64,000 bases of DNA from Streptomyces thermodiastaticus (GCF_014656135.1 NZ_BNBV01000029.1:1-64000), one strand, 5' to 3'. Shown: positions 8,330-17,428, counted from the stretch's first letter. The notes: generated by a model from the letters alone, not told the origin. Program-made: numbers and translations.

Positions 8330-8615
8330 GGTCACAGACGCACGCCGATCACGACGGCGGTCGCGGCGAAGGGTGGTGAACACCGCCCACGACAGACCGT
8401 CATGGGGCAGCCTCTGGCTGTCGGAGTGGAGTTCGAGTCCGACCAGGACGAACAGGCAACCGTCGAGCAGGGGACCACCGTCCAGAAGGCGTTCGCCCGC
8501 AAGCGCATGTCCGCGCGCACCACGCGCGGCACCACCTGGCTCGTGATCAGTCCGCCGACGACCACGGCGACGACCCCCAAGGTACCGATCTCCTCGGCGA
8601 TCAGGCAGTGGTGAA
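8330..8615 (-). pseudogene. CPA1-type Na+/H+ antiporter relic
   Basis: On the minus strand one frame reads EEIGTLGVVAVVVGGLITSQ, then VVPRVVRADMRLRANAFWTVV. After a frame change near 8500 the neighbouring frame gives DGCLFVLVGLELHSDSQRLP and DGLSWAVFTTL, and the first frame returns with ATAVVIGVRL. Together these form transmembrane helices from the middle of a NhaP/CPA1 sodium-proton antiporter (the FVLVGLEL helix is diagnostic). Both ends are missing and at least two frame changes are needed, so the gene is dead. The rest of the 8223-8877 interval holds nothing else I can support. Confidence 0.55.
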
Positions 8616-8877
8616 GGGGACCAGCAGCATCACGGACCAAGTGGACCTGGACGGCGGGCAGGACCGGCTGCTGCCGCACATGGGGCCGCCGGCCGGCGAC
8701 CTGGTGCCGGCCGAGCGGCTGTGATCCGGTCGGCCCGCCCGGCGGGTCCGCCGTCATCGCCGGCCGGGGCACCGGGCGGTCGTGTCCGGGGAGCCCGGGA
8801 CCGCACAGCGAGCCCGCCTGAGCGCCTGCTTAGTATGGCGGGGTACCGTCGGCCCACCAGCAGCCCAGGAGTACCGT

Positions 8878-9336
8878 GTGACCGCCGAAGCACCCGTCGC
8901 CCCCGCCCTGTCCTACGGGCGGCTGACCCCCGTCACCGTCCACTTCGACGACCTGGACGCGCTCGGGCTGCTGCACAACGCGCGCTACCCACTGCTGGTG
9001 GAGCGGGCCTGGTCCCGGCTGTGGCAGGAGCGCGGCCTGGGCTTCGCGGGCGACTGGGCGGCGGCCGGCGACGCCTGCAACGCGGTCAAGGAACTGCGCA
9101 TCACCTACGAGGCCCCCGTCACCCTGCCCGGCGAGTACGCCGTCCACCTGTGGCTCGACCGGCTCGGCACCACCGGGCTGACGTACGGCTTCCGTTTCTG
9201 CTCCCCCGACGGCGCGCACACCTATGCGCACGGCACCCGGGTCCTGGTCCGGCTGGACGCGGACACCCTGCGCCCCGCCCCGTGGAGCGAGGAGTTCAGG
9301 GCCGCGGGTCGGGAACTTCTGCGGAGCGCTCACTGA
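8878..9336 (+). CDS. Acyl-CoA thioesterase, 4HBT hot-dog fold
   Basis: The 152-residue product has the 4-hydroxybenzoyl-CoA thioesterase signature near residue 20: V-x-F-D-D-L-D-A-x-G-x-x-H-N-A-x-Y, with the acidic residue expected to act in thioester hydrolysis. The GTG start at 8878 follows CCAGGAG at good spacing; the frame upstream to 8782 lacks homology. It is cytoplasmic and the physiological substrate is unknown. A TAGTAT sequence at 8831-8836 could be its -10 element. Its last 41 bases overlap, tail to tail, the end of the MFS gene on the other strand. It marks the start of the conserved core part of the window. Confidence 0.85.
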   Translation: MTAEAPVAPALSYGRLTPVTVHFDDLDALGLLHNARYPLLVERAWSRLWQERGLGFAGDWAAAGDACNAVKELRITYEAPVTLPGEYAVHLWLDRLGTTGLTYGFRFCSPDGAHTYAHGTRVLVRLDADTLRPAPWSEEFRAAGRELLRSAH

Positions 9337-10507
9337 CCGTCGGCCGGCCCCGGTCACCGGGCCGCAGCACCCCGGCGAAGCCGGCCACGCCGCACGCCAG
9401 CAGCGTCACCAGGGCGAACGAGGCCACCAGGCCGGCCGCCTGCGCGAGCCCGCCGATCGCGCTCGGCGCGATCAGCCCCGAGGTGTAGGTGACGGTCGCC
9501 ACGCCCGCGATCGCCTGGCTGGGGTTCGGGCCGCTGCGCCCGGCCGCCGCGAAGCACAGCGGCACCACGACGGCGATCCCGAGGCCCATCAGCGCGAAAC
9601 CGCACATCGCCATGGCCGGATGGCCCGCCAGCACCACGAGCAGCCCGCCCAGGACGGCCAGCACCCCGCTCGCCCGTACCGTGCGTACCGAGCCGAACCG
9701 GTCCACCATCCGGTCGCCCGCGAACCGGGCCACCGCCATGGTGAGCGTGAACCCCGTGGTGCACGCCGCCGCCAGCCCGGCCGAGGTGTGCAGCCGGTCG
9801 TGCAGATACACCGCCGACCAGTCCAGGCTCGCGCCCTCGCCGAAGACCGCGCAGAACCCGATCGCGCCGATCAGCAGCGCCGACTTCGGCGGCAGCGCGA
9901 ACCGCGGCGGCGGCTCCTCGTCCTCGCCCGGGGTGACGTCCAGGACCCAGGTGCAGGCCACCAGCCCCAGCACGGTGAGCACGCCGGCCGCCAGGGCGTG
10001 ATGCAGACGTGCGTCCGAGCCGAGGTGCGCGGCGAGCGTGCCGCCCGCCGAGCCGGTCAGCGCGCCCGCGCTCCACATGCCGTGCAGCCCGGACATGATC
10101 GAGCGGCCCAGCCGGTTCTCCACCTCCACGCCCAGGGCGTTCATCGCCACGTCCGCCATGCCCGAGGAGGCGCCGTAGACGAACAGCGCCGCGCACAGCG
10201 TGAGCAGGTTCGGGCTGAGGGAGGGCAGCACGAGACTGAGCGTCCACAGGGCGAGCAGCCCGCGCAGCGCGGTACGGGCACCGAAACGGTGGCTGATGCC
10301 GCCGGCCAGCGGCATCGCCACGGACGCGCCGAGCGCGGGAAAGGCCAGTGCGAGGCCGAGCTGGCCGGCGCCGATGGAGGCGTGGTCCTGGATCCACGGC
10401 ACCCGCGTGGCGAACGACCCGGTGACGGCCCCGTGCACCGCGAACACGGCGGCCACGGCGTACCGGGCGCGCCGCACCTCGCGCCGCTGCTCGACCCCTG
10501 GGCTCAT
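9296..10507 (-). CDS. MFS transporter
   Basis: The 403-residue protein has twelve hydrophobic helices typical of the major facilitator superfamily, with the loop 2-3 motif G-G-I-S-x-R-F-G-A-R near residue 70. The start was set at ATG 10507 because GGAGGGGCGGAG precedes it. It transports an unknown small molecule across the cytoplasmic membrane, probably as an efflux or sugar-type carrier. It is divergent from a ROK regulator with a palindromic operator between them, so it is very likely the ROK regulator's target. The 3' end overlaps the convergent thioesterase gene by 41 bases. Confidence 0.88.
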   Translation of the reverse strand: MSPGVEQRREVRRARYAVAAVFAVHGAVTGSFATRVPWIQDHASIGAGQLGLALAFPALGASVAMPLAGGISHRFGARTALRGLLALWTLSLVLPSLSPNLLTLCAALFVYGASSGMADVAMNALGVEVENRLGRSIMSGLHGMWSAGALTGSAGGTLAAHLGSDARLHHALAAGVLTVLGLVACTWVLDVTPGEDEEPPPRFALPPKSALLIGAIGFCAVFGEGASLDWSAVYLHDRLHTSAGLAAACTTGFTLTMAVARFAGDRMVDRFGSVRTVRASGVLAVLGGLLVVLAGHPAMAMCGFALMGLGIAVVVPLCFAAAGRSGPNPSQAIAGVATVTYTSGLIAPSAIGGLAQAAGLVASFALVTLLACGVAGFAGVLRPGDRGRPTVSERSAEVPDPRP

Positions 10508-10608
10508 GCTCCGCCCCTCCCCGTATGGCGTTCGTCCACGAGTGCGGCGGCGCGGGCCGTGCACCGGGTGGCGTGTGCCCGGGTCCCCGCGCCGTCACGC
10601 GGCGTAAA

Positions 10609-10631
10609 CTATCAGGAACCCTGCCTGATAG
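10609..10631. promoter_or_regulatory. Palindromic operator between the MFS and ROK genes
   Basis: A perfect inverted repeat, CTATCAGG-7 nt-CCTGATAG, lies in the divergent intergenic region about 58 bases before the ROK start. Its size (8-bp arms, centre-to-centre ~15 bp) fits binding of a dimeric winged-helix ROK regulator. It is the only strong dyad in the gap, so autoregulation plus control of the transporter is the simplest reading. Confidence 0.6.
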
Positions 10632-10688
10632 ACAGAGGGAGAGACGGTCGCCGCGGCGCGGCCCAGCACACCTGGGAGGATCCCCGGC

Positions 10689-11987
10689 ATGCCCGCATCC
10701 CCGAGCACCGCACGGGTCATCAACGACCGGCTCGCCCTGCGCCTGCTGCAGCAGCGCGGACCGCTCACGGCCGGGCAGCTCAAACAGCTCACCGGCCTGT
10801 CCCGGCCGACGGTCGCCGACCTCGTCGAACGCCTGAGCGCGGCCGGTCTGATCACCGTGGTGGGGGAGTCGGACCAGCAACGGCGCGGACCGAACGCCCG
10901 GCTGTACGGCATCGCCGCCGACCGCGCCCAGCTCGCCGCCCTCGACGTGCGCACCGACGGCGTGACGGTGACCGTGGCCGACCTGCTCGGCCGGGAACTG
11001 GCCAGAGCCGGCGCGCCGATCGGCACCGACACCGCCACCGGCCCCGCCGTCGAGCAGGCCGTCGCCCTCGTGGAGCAGGCGGTGCGGCGGGGGAGGGCCG
11101 AGCGGCTGCACACCCTCACGGTCGGCGCGCCCGGCCTGATCGACCCCGCCACCGGCGAACTGCGCGACTCCACCGGCCTGCCCGTGTGGCACCGCCGGCT
11201 GGTGACCGTGCTGCAGCGACGGCTGCCCGGCACCCGGGTCGTCGTGGAGAACGAGACCAACCTCGCCGCGCTCGCCGAACAGCGCGACGGCGCGGCACGC
11301 GGCCGGGACACCTTCGTCCTGCTGTGGCTCGGCGGGGGCACGGGCGCGGCCGTGATCCTGGACGGCACCCTGCGCCGGGGCGCCTCCGGCGGCGCGGGAG
11401 AGATCGGTTTCCTGCCGGTCCCGGGCACCCCGGGGCTGCCCTCCGCCACGGACTGCGAGGGCGGCTTCCACCGGCTGGCCTCGGCGCCGGCGGTGGTGGA
11501 CCTGGCGGCCGCACACGGGATCGCCGGCCACGGGCCCGGCGTGCCGCAGGCCCGTGGCGCCGAGGGCGCGGCCGATCTGGTGCGGCGCGCGGCGCGGCTG
11601 GCTGCCGGGACCGCGACGGCCGTGGCGGACGGGACGGCACCGGGCGGGCTGCAGGAGCAGGCCGCCGACACCGAGAGAGCGGCACGCTTCCTGGACGCCC
11701 TCGCCGACCGGATTGCCCTCGGCGTCGCCTCGGTCGCGGCCGTCCTGGACCCCGGCTGCGTGGTCCTCGGCGGGGAGATCGGCCAGGCCGGCGGGGACGC
11801 GCTCGCCGCGCGGGTGGAACAGCGGGTCGCCCGGCTGTCCCCGCTGCGCACCGAGGTGCGGGCGGGCGTCCTCGGCGGCGCCGCCGTGCTGCGCGGTGCC
11901 CTGCTCACCGCCCGCGACAGTGCCCAGGAGGACCTGGTCACCCCGCCCGGAGCGGTGCCCGACTCGCCGTCGGGGCAGGGCCGTTGA
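10689..11987 (+). CDS. ROK-family transcriptional regulator
   Basis: The 432-residue protein has an N-terminal winged helix (residues ~10-65; LTAGQLKQLTGLSRPTVADL) followed by a ROK sugar-kinase-like domain. The phosphate-binding segments are present (WLGGGTGAAVILDG near 215, GGAGEIGF near 235). The zinc-binding CxCGxxGC motif of classical ROK proteins is not found: the equivalent place reads SATDCEGG, so sugar recognition may differ. ATG 10689 follows CTGGGAGGA. It probably represses or activates the divergent MFS gene in response to a carbohydrate-like ligand. Confidence 0.88.
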   Translation: MPASPSTARVINDRLALRLLQQRGPLTAGQLKQLTGLSRPTVADLVERLSAAGLITVVGESDQQRRGPNARLYGIAADRAQLAALDVRTDGVTVTVADLLGRELARAGAPIGTDTATGPAVEQAVALVEQAVRRGRAERLHTLTVGAPGLIDPATGELRDSTGLPVWHRRLVTVLQRRLPGTRVVVENETNLAALAEQRDGAARGRDTFVLLWLGGGTGAAVILDGTLRRGASGGAGEIGFLPVPGTPGLPSATDCEGGFHRLASAPAVVDLAAAHGIAGHGPGVPQARGAEGAADLVRRAARLAAGTATAVADGTAPGGLQEQAADTERAARFLDALADRIALGVASVAAVLDPGCVVLGGEIGQAGGDALAARVEQRVARLSPLRTEVRAGVLGGAAVLRGALLTARDSAQEDLVTPPGAVPDSPSGQGR

Positions 11988-12018
11988 CCCGTCGGCCCGG
12001 TCCTTTTCACAGGGCGGG

Positions 12019-12945
12019 TCAGTCTGCGACGCTCACCACGATCTTTCCACCGGTGCTGCCCGCCGCGAGCGCGCGCTGCGCGTCAGCGGCACGGTCCAGC
12101 GGGAAGACGGCACCCACCCGCACGGAGAGCCGGCCGGCGGCGGCCAGATCGGCCACGGCCCTGAGGTCGTCACCGTCGAGCCGGCAGAACACCGGGGTGA
12201 CGCCCGGCAGGCCGATGTCCGCCACCGAGGCGACGCGGGCACGTGGCCGGGCCGTGGCAGCGGTTGCGGCCACAACGCTTTGACCGACCGTGTCGAGGAC
12301 GGCGTCCGCACCGCAGGGCACCAGGTCGAGGACGCGCTCGGCGACACCGTCGCCGTAGACGACCGGGGTGGCTCCGAGGGAGCGCACATAGCCATGGTCG
12401 CGCTCGGCGGCCGTGCCGATCACCTGGGCGCCGCGTGACCGGCCGATCTGCACGGCGAGCGAGCCGACACCGCCGGCCGCACCGTGGACCAGCAGGGTCT
12501 CGCCGGGCCTCATGTCCAGGGTGTGCACCACCGCCTGGTACGCCGTCAGGCCCGCCAGCGGGAGTCCGGACGCCTCGGCGAAGCCCATGGTGGAGGGTTT
12601 GTGCACCAGCGTGCGCACATCGGCGGAGACCAGCTCGGCCAGTCCGCCGTGCGCATGCTGCACATCGCTGCGGATGTAGCCGACGACCTCGTCGCCGGGG
12701 GCGAACTCGGTGGCCGCGGGGCCGGCGCTCTCCACCACCCCGGCGATGTCCCAGCCGGGGACCACCGGGAAGTAGGTGGCGACCGCGTCGTCCAGCGCGC
12801 CGGCCTGCAGCGCGAGGTCGGCCGGATTGAGCGCCGCCGCCTTCACGCGGACGACGACCGAGTCAACGTGCGCCTTCGGCCGCGGCAGCTCCGCCGGTTC
12901 GAGTACCTCGGGACCCCCGTAGGAGCGGTAGACCATCGCCTTCAC
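12019..12945 (-). CDS. NADP-dependent quinone oxidoreductase-like MDR protein
   Basis: The 308-residue product is a zinc-free medium-chain dehydrogenase/reductase. It has the N-terminal GroES-like domain (PAELPRPKAHVDSVVVRVKA) and a Rossmann fold with HGAAGGVGSLAVQIGR near residue 145, and no zinc-ligand cysteines. GTG at 12945 is the start because its first bases overlap the stop of the upstream SnoaL-like gene (GTGA), indicating translational coupling. It likely reduces an enone or quinone in the cytoplasm. The divergent LysR gene is the probable regulator of this two-gene operon. Confidence 0.85.
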   Translation of the reverse strand: MKAMVYRSYGGPEVLEPAELPRPKAHVDSVVVRVKAAALNPADLALQAGALDDAVATYFPVVPGWDIAGVVESAGPAATEFAPGDEVVGYIRSDVQHAHGGLAELVSADVRTLVHKPSTMGFAEASGLPLAGLTAYQAVVHTLDMRPGETLLVHGAAGGVGSLAVQIGRSRGAQVIGTAAERDHGYVRSLGATPVVYGDGVAERVLDLVPCGADAVLDTVGQSVVAATAATARPRARVASVADIGLPGVTPVFCRLDGDDLRAVADLAAAGRLSVRVGAVFPLDRAADAQRALAAGSTGGKIVVSVAD

Positions 12946-13436
12946 GTCAGGCCCCCCGGAAGGGCCATCGGCATGTCCATCAGGACATCGTGGCGTACGA
13001 TCTTCCACTCACCGTCGATGCGGCGAAGGTCGGTGTCGTAGTAACCCGACTCGATCGGCTCCACGGTGCCCTGGGCGCCGAGGGCACCGGCCGGCCAGCC
13101 GGCCTCCGGACGGCGCCGGGCGCGCACCCGGAACACGATGAACTGGGCGTTCAGGTGAGCCCGGTCACCGTCGACCTCGATGATGTGGTCCGAGGTGGTG
13201 TGGTGGCTGGAGCCGCCCTCGGGATGCGGCTCCATGAAGTTGTCCACCGCGTACTGTACCGCCGCACCGCCGATCAACGGCTCGCCGAACGGCTCGTAGC
13301 GGTCCGGACCCTCCTTGGTGTGGATCTGCACCACCGCGTCGTCGGTGAACAGGGCGCCCTGTGCTCTGCCGTCACGCCGGTCGGTGGCGCGGACGTAGCG
13401 GGCGAGCACTTCCTGCACCTCGCGCTCGTCACTCAT
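12942..13436 (-). CDS. SnoaL-like/NTF2-fold protein
   Basis: The 164-residue protein starts at ATG 13436 with AGGAAAGAG upstream. It has an alpha+beta cone layout: an N-terminal helix (EVQEVLARYVRATDRRD), then FTDDAVVQIHT, then alternating strands ending GEWKIVRHDVLMDMPMAL. This is typical of SnoaL-like polyketide cyclase/ketosteroid-isomerase relatives. The fold binds small hydrophobic ligands; whether it is an enzyme here is unknown. It is the first gene of an operon with the MDR reductase (4-base overlap), which suggests that the two act on the same metabolite. Confidence 0.8.
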   Translation of the reverse strand: MSDEREVQEVLARYVRATDRRDGRAQGALFTDDAVVQIHTKEGPDRYEPFGEPLIGGAAVQYAVDNFMEPHPEGGSSHHTTSDHIIEVDGDRAHLNAQFIVFRVRARRRPEAGWPAGALGAQGTVEPIESGYYDTDLRRIDGEWKIVRHDVLMDMPMALPGGLT

Positions 13437-13625
13437 GATTCGGATCTCTTTCCTGTAGGGCGTCGCGGTGCCTTCCGCGTGGCTCGGCGGGCCGCGAGAG
13501 GCAAGGGTTCGCATGCACGCAGCGTGGCCGGACCGGCAGGGCCGAAGTCCCGGCGACAGCCAGTGGATCAGATGGGCGTCGGCCTTGGCCATGACCGATG
13601 TGACATGCGGCGATACCCTGAAAGC

Positions 13626-14438
13626 ATGGATCGGTTGGAGACCCGTGAACTCGTGTACTTCTCCGCGCTGGCCGACGAACTGCACTTCGGCCGGGCAGCA
13701 GAGAACCTGGGCATCACCCAGCCGGTGCTCTCGCGCGCCGTCGCCCGCCTGGAGCGGCGGATGGGCGTGCGGCTCGTGAACCGCACGAGTCGGAAGGTCG
13801 AACTGACGGACGCGGGAGACACCTTCCGCGAGGAATGCCGGCGCCTGCTGCGTCGGCTGGATGCCGCGGTACGGCGCACCCGGCAGTCGGCGCACGCAGC
13901 CGGCCCGGCCATCGCGGTACGCCCCGGAACCGGCAGCGGGTTCCTGCCGCACGTGCTGCGACGCTACGACGGACCCGAACCCGAACTGGTCTTCACCTAC
14001 GACACCACGGGCGCGGTGCGGGACGGGACCGCGGACGCCGCCCTGGTGTGCCTCGGCAGCGAGGAGCTCGGCGGCCTGCGGGCCATCAGGACAGGGACGG
14101 AGGACCCGGTCGCGCTGGTGCCCCGGGGACACGTCCTGGCCGGCCGGGACGGCGTCGTGGTCGCCGACCTTCGCGGGGAGAGCAGCTACCGTGACCGATG
14201 CCCCGAAGCCGGCCTCGACGAGATCCTGGACCGCGTCGCCCTCGGCCGTCTCATCACCGTGGTCGGCTCGACGGTCGTCGACCGCCTGCCCGAGGAGGTC
14301 GCCGCCGTACCGGTCACCGACCTGCCCTCCACCACGCTCGCCTTCTGCTGGTCCCCGGCGACGAGGAACCCGCACCTGCGGACACTGGTGCGGAGCCTGG
14401 CCGAGGACGCGCTGCCGGGATCCGCGGCAACGGCGTAG
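13626..14438 (+). CDS. LysR-family transcriptional regulator
   Basis: The 270-residue product begins with a standard LysR helix-turn-helix (LHFGRAAENLGITQPVLSRAV, residues ~20-40). It is followed by a short effector domain with beta strands and the usual hinge. ATG 13626 has no clear Shine-Dalgarno but lies just after a GATACCCT-like -10 sequence, so the message may be leaderless or nearly so. It is divergent from the SnoaL/MDR operon, the classic arrangement for a LysR regulator and its target. The inducing ligand cannot be told from sequence. Confidence 0.88.
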   Translation: MDRLETRELVYFSALADELHFGRAAENLGITQPVLSRAVARLERRMGVRLVNRTSRKVELTDAGDTFREECRRLLRRLDAAVRRTRQSAHAAGPAIAVRPGTGSGFLPHVLRRYDGPEPELVFTYDTTGAVRDGTADAALVCLGSEELGGLRAIRTGTEDPVALVPRGHVLAGRDGVVVADLRGESSYRDRCPEAGLDEILDRVALGRLITVVGSTVVDRLPEEVAAVPVTDLPSTTLAFCWSPATRNPHLRTLVRSLAEDALPGSAATA

Positions 14439-14546
14439 GCGCAGGGCGGCCCGGGCCGGCGGACACTGCGCTCTGTGAGCGAGCACACACCGGTCACCTG
14501 TCTGGACGCCGACCGGGCGTGGCACACTTGCCCTGTACCTGAAGCA

Positions 14547-14673
14547 GCGCACTCCGGGGTCGGTGAAAGTCCGAACCGGCGGTGAAAGTCCGCGACCCGG
14601 CCGCTTCCAGCGGTCGGTTGACCAGGTGGAATTCCTGGACCGACGGTGAAAGTCCGGATGGGAGGCAGTGCGC
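14547..14673 (+). promoter_or_regulatory. FMN riboswitch (RFN element)
   Basis: The conserved RFN segments appear in order: GGGGTCGGTGAAAGTCCGAA, GGCGGTGAAAGTCC, TTGACCAGGTGGAATTCCTG, GACCGACGGTGAAAGTCCGG and ATGGGAGGCAGTGCGC. The outer P1 helix is formed by GCGCAC (14547-14552) and GTGCGC (14668-14673). The aptamer binds flavin mononucleotide and lowers expression of riboflavin genes. It lies 162 bases before ribE, the first gene of the riboflavin operon, which confirms the assignment. Confidence 0.96.
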
Positions 14674-14730
14674 GGCGGGCGGGCACACACCTGTGTGGAC
14701 GCCGCCGTCCGCGGGTACGCCCGCACGGGC

Positions 14731-14828
14731 GTCCTCCGCCGCGGCGCCGTTCGCCCCGAGTGTCCTCGCCCGTGTTCTCTGTCGTCCGTCGACAGCCCCG
14801 GAGTCCGTGCCCGAGGAGGCAGGAGGAC
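14731..14828 (+). promoter_or_regulatory. Candidate anti-Shine-Dalgarno expression platform of the FMN riboswitch
   Basis: GTCCTCC (14731-14737) is exactly complementary to GGAGGAC (14822-14828), which contains the ribE ribosome binding site. With one bulge the pairing extends to ten base pairs (GTCCTCC-GCC with GGC-a-GGAGGAC). There is no U-rich terminator between aptamer and gene, so FMN control of translation initiation by sequestering this site is plausible. This is my inference from complementarity; no folding was run. Confidence 0.45.
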
Positions 14829-14835
14829 CCGGGAA

Positions 14836-15444
14836 GTGTTCACCGGAATCGTCGAAGAGCTGGGCGAGGTCACCGCCGTCGAGGACCTCGGCGACGCCGC
14901 CCGTTTCCGGCTCCGCGGCCCCGTCGTGACCCAGGGCGCCCGGCACGGCGACTCCATCGCCGTCAATGGGGTCTGTCTCACCGTCGTCGACCACGAGGGC
15001 GACGAGTTCACCGCCGACGTCATGGCGGAGACCCTCAAGCGCTCCAGCCTCGGCGTCCTCACCGTCGGCTCCCGCGTCAACCTCGAACGCCCCACCGCCG
15101 TCGGCGCCCGGCTGGGCGGCCACATCGTGCAGGGCCACGTCGACGGCACCGGCACGATCCTCGAGCGCACCCCCTCCGAGAACTGGGAGGTCGTGACGAT
15201 CTCCCTGCCCGCCCACCTCGCGCGCTACGTCGTGGAGAAGGGCTCCATCACCGTCGACGGCATCAGCCTCACCGTCGTCGAGGCCGGCGAGGACTTCTTC
15301 ACCGTCAGCCTCATCCCCACCACCCTCGCCCTGACCACCCTCGGCATCAAGCAGCCCGGCGACCCCGTCAACCTCGAGGTCGACGTCGTCGCCAAGTACG
15401 TCGAACGGCTGCTCGGCGACCGCGTGCAGGGGGCCGGCCGGTGA
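14836..15444 (+). CDS. ribE: Riboflavin synthase, alpha subunit
   Basis: The 202-residue protein starts [12 protein letters not shown], the invariant riboflavin synthase N-terminus. It has two homologous lumazine-binding halves; the second begins near residue 98 (FVQ-like motif as [11 protein letters not shown], then [12 protein letters not shown]). It dismutates two 6,7-dimethyl-8-ribityllumazine molecules to riboflavin. GTG at 14836 is preceded by AGGAGGA (14821-14827); the long frame upstream overlaps the riboswitch and is not coding. It is the first gene of an operon and its stop overlaps the start of ribM. Confidence 0.95.
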   Translation: MFTGIVEELGEVTAVEDLGDAARFRLRGPVVTQGARHGDSIAVNGVCLTVVDHEGDEFTADVMAETLKRSSLGVLTVGSRVNLERPTAVGARLGGHIVQGHVDGTGTILERTPSENWEVVTISLPAHLARYVVEKGSITVDGISLTVVEAGEDFFTVSLIPTTLALTTLGIKQPGDPVNLEVDVVAKYVERLLGDRVQGAGR

Positions 15445-16085
15445 ACTGGCTCAACTCGGAGGCCTTCACCCTCCTCGGCCAGCACATCAAGTGGTCCGAC
15501 ATGACCGGCAACGTCATCGGCCTGCTCGGCCTGGCCTTCGGCTGGCGCCGGTCCCTGTGGAGCTGGCCCACCCAGTTCCTGTCCGGCCTGATCCTCTTCG
15601 CCGCGTTCGCCACCGCCCACCTGTCCGGCAGCGCCGGCAAACAGGTCGTCGTCATGGCCGTGGCCGTCTACGGCTGGTGGCACTGGAGGCGCGGCAGCGG
15701 GCAGGCGGCGGACGGTCACATCGCCGTCCGGTTCGCCACCTGGCGCGAGCGGGCGGCGCTGCTGGCGGCCGCCGCCGTCGGCACCGTCGCACTCGCCGCG
15801 CTGTTCCACGCCTACCCGTCGCTGTCCTGGGACCCCTGGCCCGACGCCTACATCTTCGTCGGCACCGTCGTCGCCATGTACGCCCAGGCGCACGGCATGG
15901 TCGAGTTCTGGTTCGCCTGGCTGCTCGTCGACGCCGTCGGCGTCCCGCTCAACTTCGCCCATGGCTTCGCCTTCTCCGGCTTCGTCTACGTCATCTACGG
16001 CGCGCTCGTCCTGTGGGGCATGCGCGACTGGTGGCTGCGCTCGCGCCGGAGCGCACAGCCCGTCCCGGAAGGAGCGCCCGCATGA
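15441..16085 (+). CDS. ribM: PnuC-family riboflavin transporter (RibM/PnuX type)
   Basis: The 214-residue protein has seven predicted membrane helices and the PnuC-type W-N-x-W/G-W-W patterns (YGWWHWRRG near residue 75, then [14 protein letters not shown] near 155). PnuC proteins move nicotinamide mononucleotide, nicotinamide riboside or vitamins. The riboflavin-specific branch (PnuX/RibM) is recognised by its place in rib operons under an FMN riboswitch, as here. GTG 15441 overlaps the ribE stop, and ATGA links it to ribBA. The substrate call rests on context. Confidence 0.85.
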   Translation: MNWLNSEAFTLLGQHIKWSDMTGNVIGLLGLAFGWRRSLWSWPTQFLSGLILFAAFATAHLSGSAGKQVVVMAVAVYGWWHWRRGSGQAADGHIAVRFATWRERAALLAAAAVGTVALAALFHAYPSLSWDPWPDAYIFVGTVVAMYAQAHGMVEFWFAWLLVDAVGVPLNFAHGFAFSGFVYVIYGALVLWGMRDWWLRSRRSAQPVPEGAPA

Positions 16086-17410
16086 CCGCGGCACCCGTCC
16101 TCTGCAGCACCGACCACCTCGCGGACATCACCCTCGACCCGGTCGAGCAGGCCGTCGCCGACATCGCCGCCGGCCGCCCGGTCGTCGTCGTCGACGACGA
16201 GAACCGCGAGAACGAAGGCGACCTCGTCGTCGCCGCCGAGAAGGTCACCGACGAGATCGTGGCCTTCATGATGAGCGCCTGCCGCGGCCTGATCTGCGCC
16301 CCCATGACCGGGGACGAACTCGACCGGCTGAATCTCCCTCAGATGGTCGCGGACAACACCGAGTCGATGCGGACCGCGTTCACCGTCTCCGTGGACGCCG
16401 CCGCCGGGCACGGCGTCACCACCGGCATCTCCGCCGCCGACCGGGCCACCACCCTGCGCCTGCTGGCGAGCGGCACCGCACAGCCGGCCGACTTCGTCCG
16501 CCCCGGCCACGTCTTCCCGCTGCGCGCCCGGCCCGGCGGCGTGCTCGAACGCGACGGCCACACCGAGGCCGCCGTCGACCTCGCCCGGCTCGCCGGGCTG
16601 CGCCCGGCCGGCGCGATCGTGGAGATCGCCGGGGACGACGGGCGCATGCTGCGCCTGCCCGAGCTGTTCGTCTTCGCCCGCGAGCACGGCCTGACGATCA
16701 TCTCCATCGAGGACCTCGTCGCCTACCGCCGCTCCCGCGAGCACCCGGCCCCGGCCGGGCAGGGCGACGGCGCGGACACACCCGCCGTGCGCCGCGAGGC
16801 CGAGGTGCACCTGCCCACCCGGCACGGCACCTTCACCGCCCACGGCTACCGCGCCACCGCCGACGGCGTCGAGCACGTCGCCCTCGTCCACGGCGACCTC
16901 GGCGACGGCGAGGACGTCCTGGTGAGGTTGCACTCCGAGTGCCTCACCGGCGACGTGTTCGGCTCGCTGCGCTGTGACTGCGGCCCCCAGCTCGACGCCT
17001 CCCTGGAACGCATCCAGCGCGAGGGCAGGGGAGTGGTGGTCTACCTGCGCGGACACGAGGGGCGCGGCATCGGGCTGATGTCCAAGCTGCGCGCCTACGA
17101 GCTGCAGGAACGCGGCCGGGACACCCTCGACGCCAACCTGGAGCTCGGCCTGCCCGCCGACGCCCGCGACTACGGCGCCGGCGCCGAGATCCTCAAGGAC
17201 CTCGGGGTCGCGAGCGTGCGGCTGATGACCAACAACCCCGACAAGACCGAGGCGTTGCTGCGCCACGGCATCAAGGTCACCGGACGGGTGCCGATGCCCG
17301 TGCAGGCCGGGGAGCACAACCTCCGCTACCTGCGCACCAAGCGGGACCGGATGGGCCACGACCTGCCCTGGCTGGACGCGGCGTCCGCCTCCACCTGCGG
17401 CAACCAGTAA
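16082..17410 (+). CDS. ribBA: Bifunctional 3,4-dihydroxy-2-butanone-4-phosphate synthase/GTP cyclohydrolase II
   Basis: The 442-residue protein fuses two enzymes that start the two branches of riboflavin synthesis. Residues ~15-215 are DHBP synthase ([16 protein letters not shown] metal/acid motif; [13 protein letters not shown]). Residues ~235-430 are GTP cyclohydrolase II, with zinc cysteines in [17 protein letters not shown] and the catalytic [10 protein letters not shown]. All key residues are present. The start ATG overlaps the ribM stop. No RibD (deaminase/reductase) gene is in this cluster, so that step must be encoded elsewhere. Confidence 0.95.
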   Translation: MTAAPVLCSTDHLADITLDPVEQAVADIAAGRPVVVVDDENRENEGDLVVAAEKVTDEIVAFMMSACRGLICAPMTGDELDRLNLPQMVADNTESMRTAFTVSVDAAAGHGVTTGISAADRATTLRLLASGTAQPADFVRPGHVFPLRARPGGVLERDGHTEAAVDLARLAGLRPAGAIVEIAGDDGRMLRLPELFVFAREHGLTIISIEDLVAYRRSREHPAPAGQGDGADTPAVRREAEVHLPTRHGTFTAHGYRATADGVEHVALVHGDLGDGEDVLVRLHSECLTGDVFGSLRCDCGPQLDASLERIQREGRGVVVYLRGHEGRGIGLMSKLRAYELQERGRDTLDANLELGLPADARDYGAGAEILKDLGVASVRLMTNNPDKTEALLRHGIKVTGRVPMPVQAGEHNLRYLRTKRDRMGHDLPWLDAASASTCGNQ

Positions 17411-17428
17411 CGACACACGAGGAGAGAT

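Noticed and set aside
8598-8724. A plus-strand frame ending GPPAGDLVPAERL
   Set aside because: Codon quality is moderate but it has no start, ribosome site or family, and overlaps the antiporter relic.
9224-12283. A 1,019-residue plus-strand frame across the MFS/ROK region
   Set aside because: It is Arg/Pro/His-rich and crosses two well-supported genes in other frames; no family motif.
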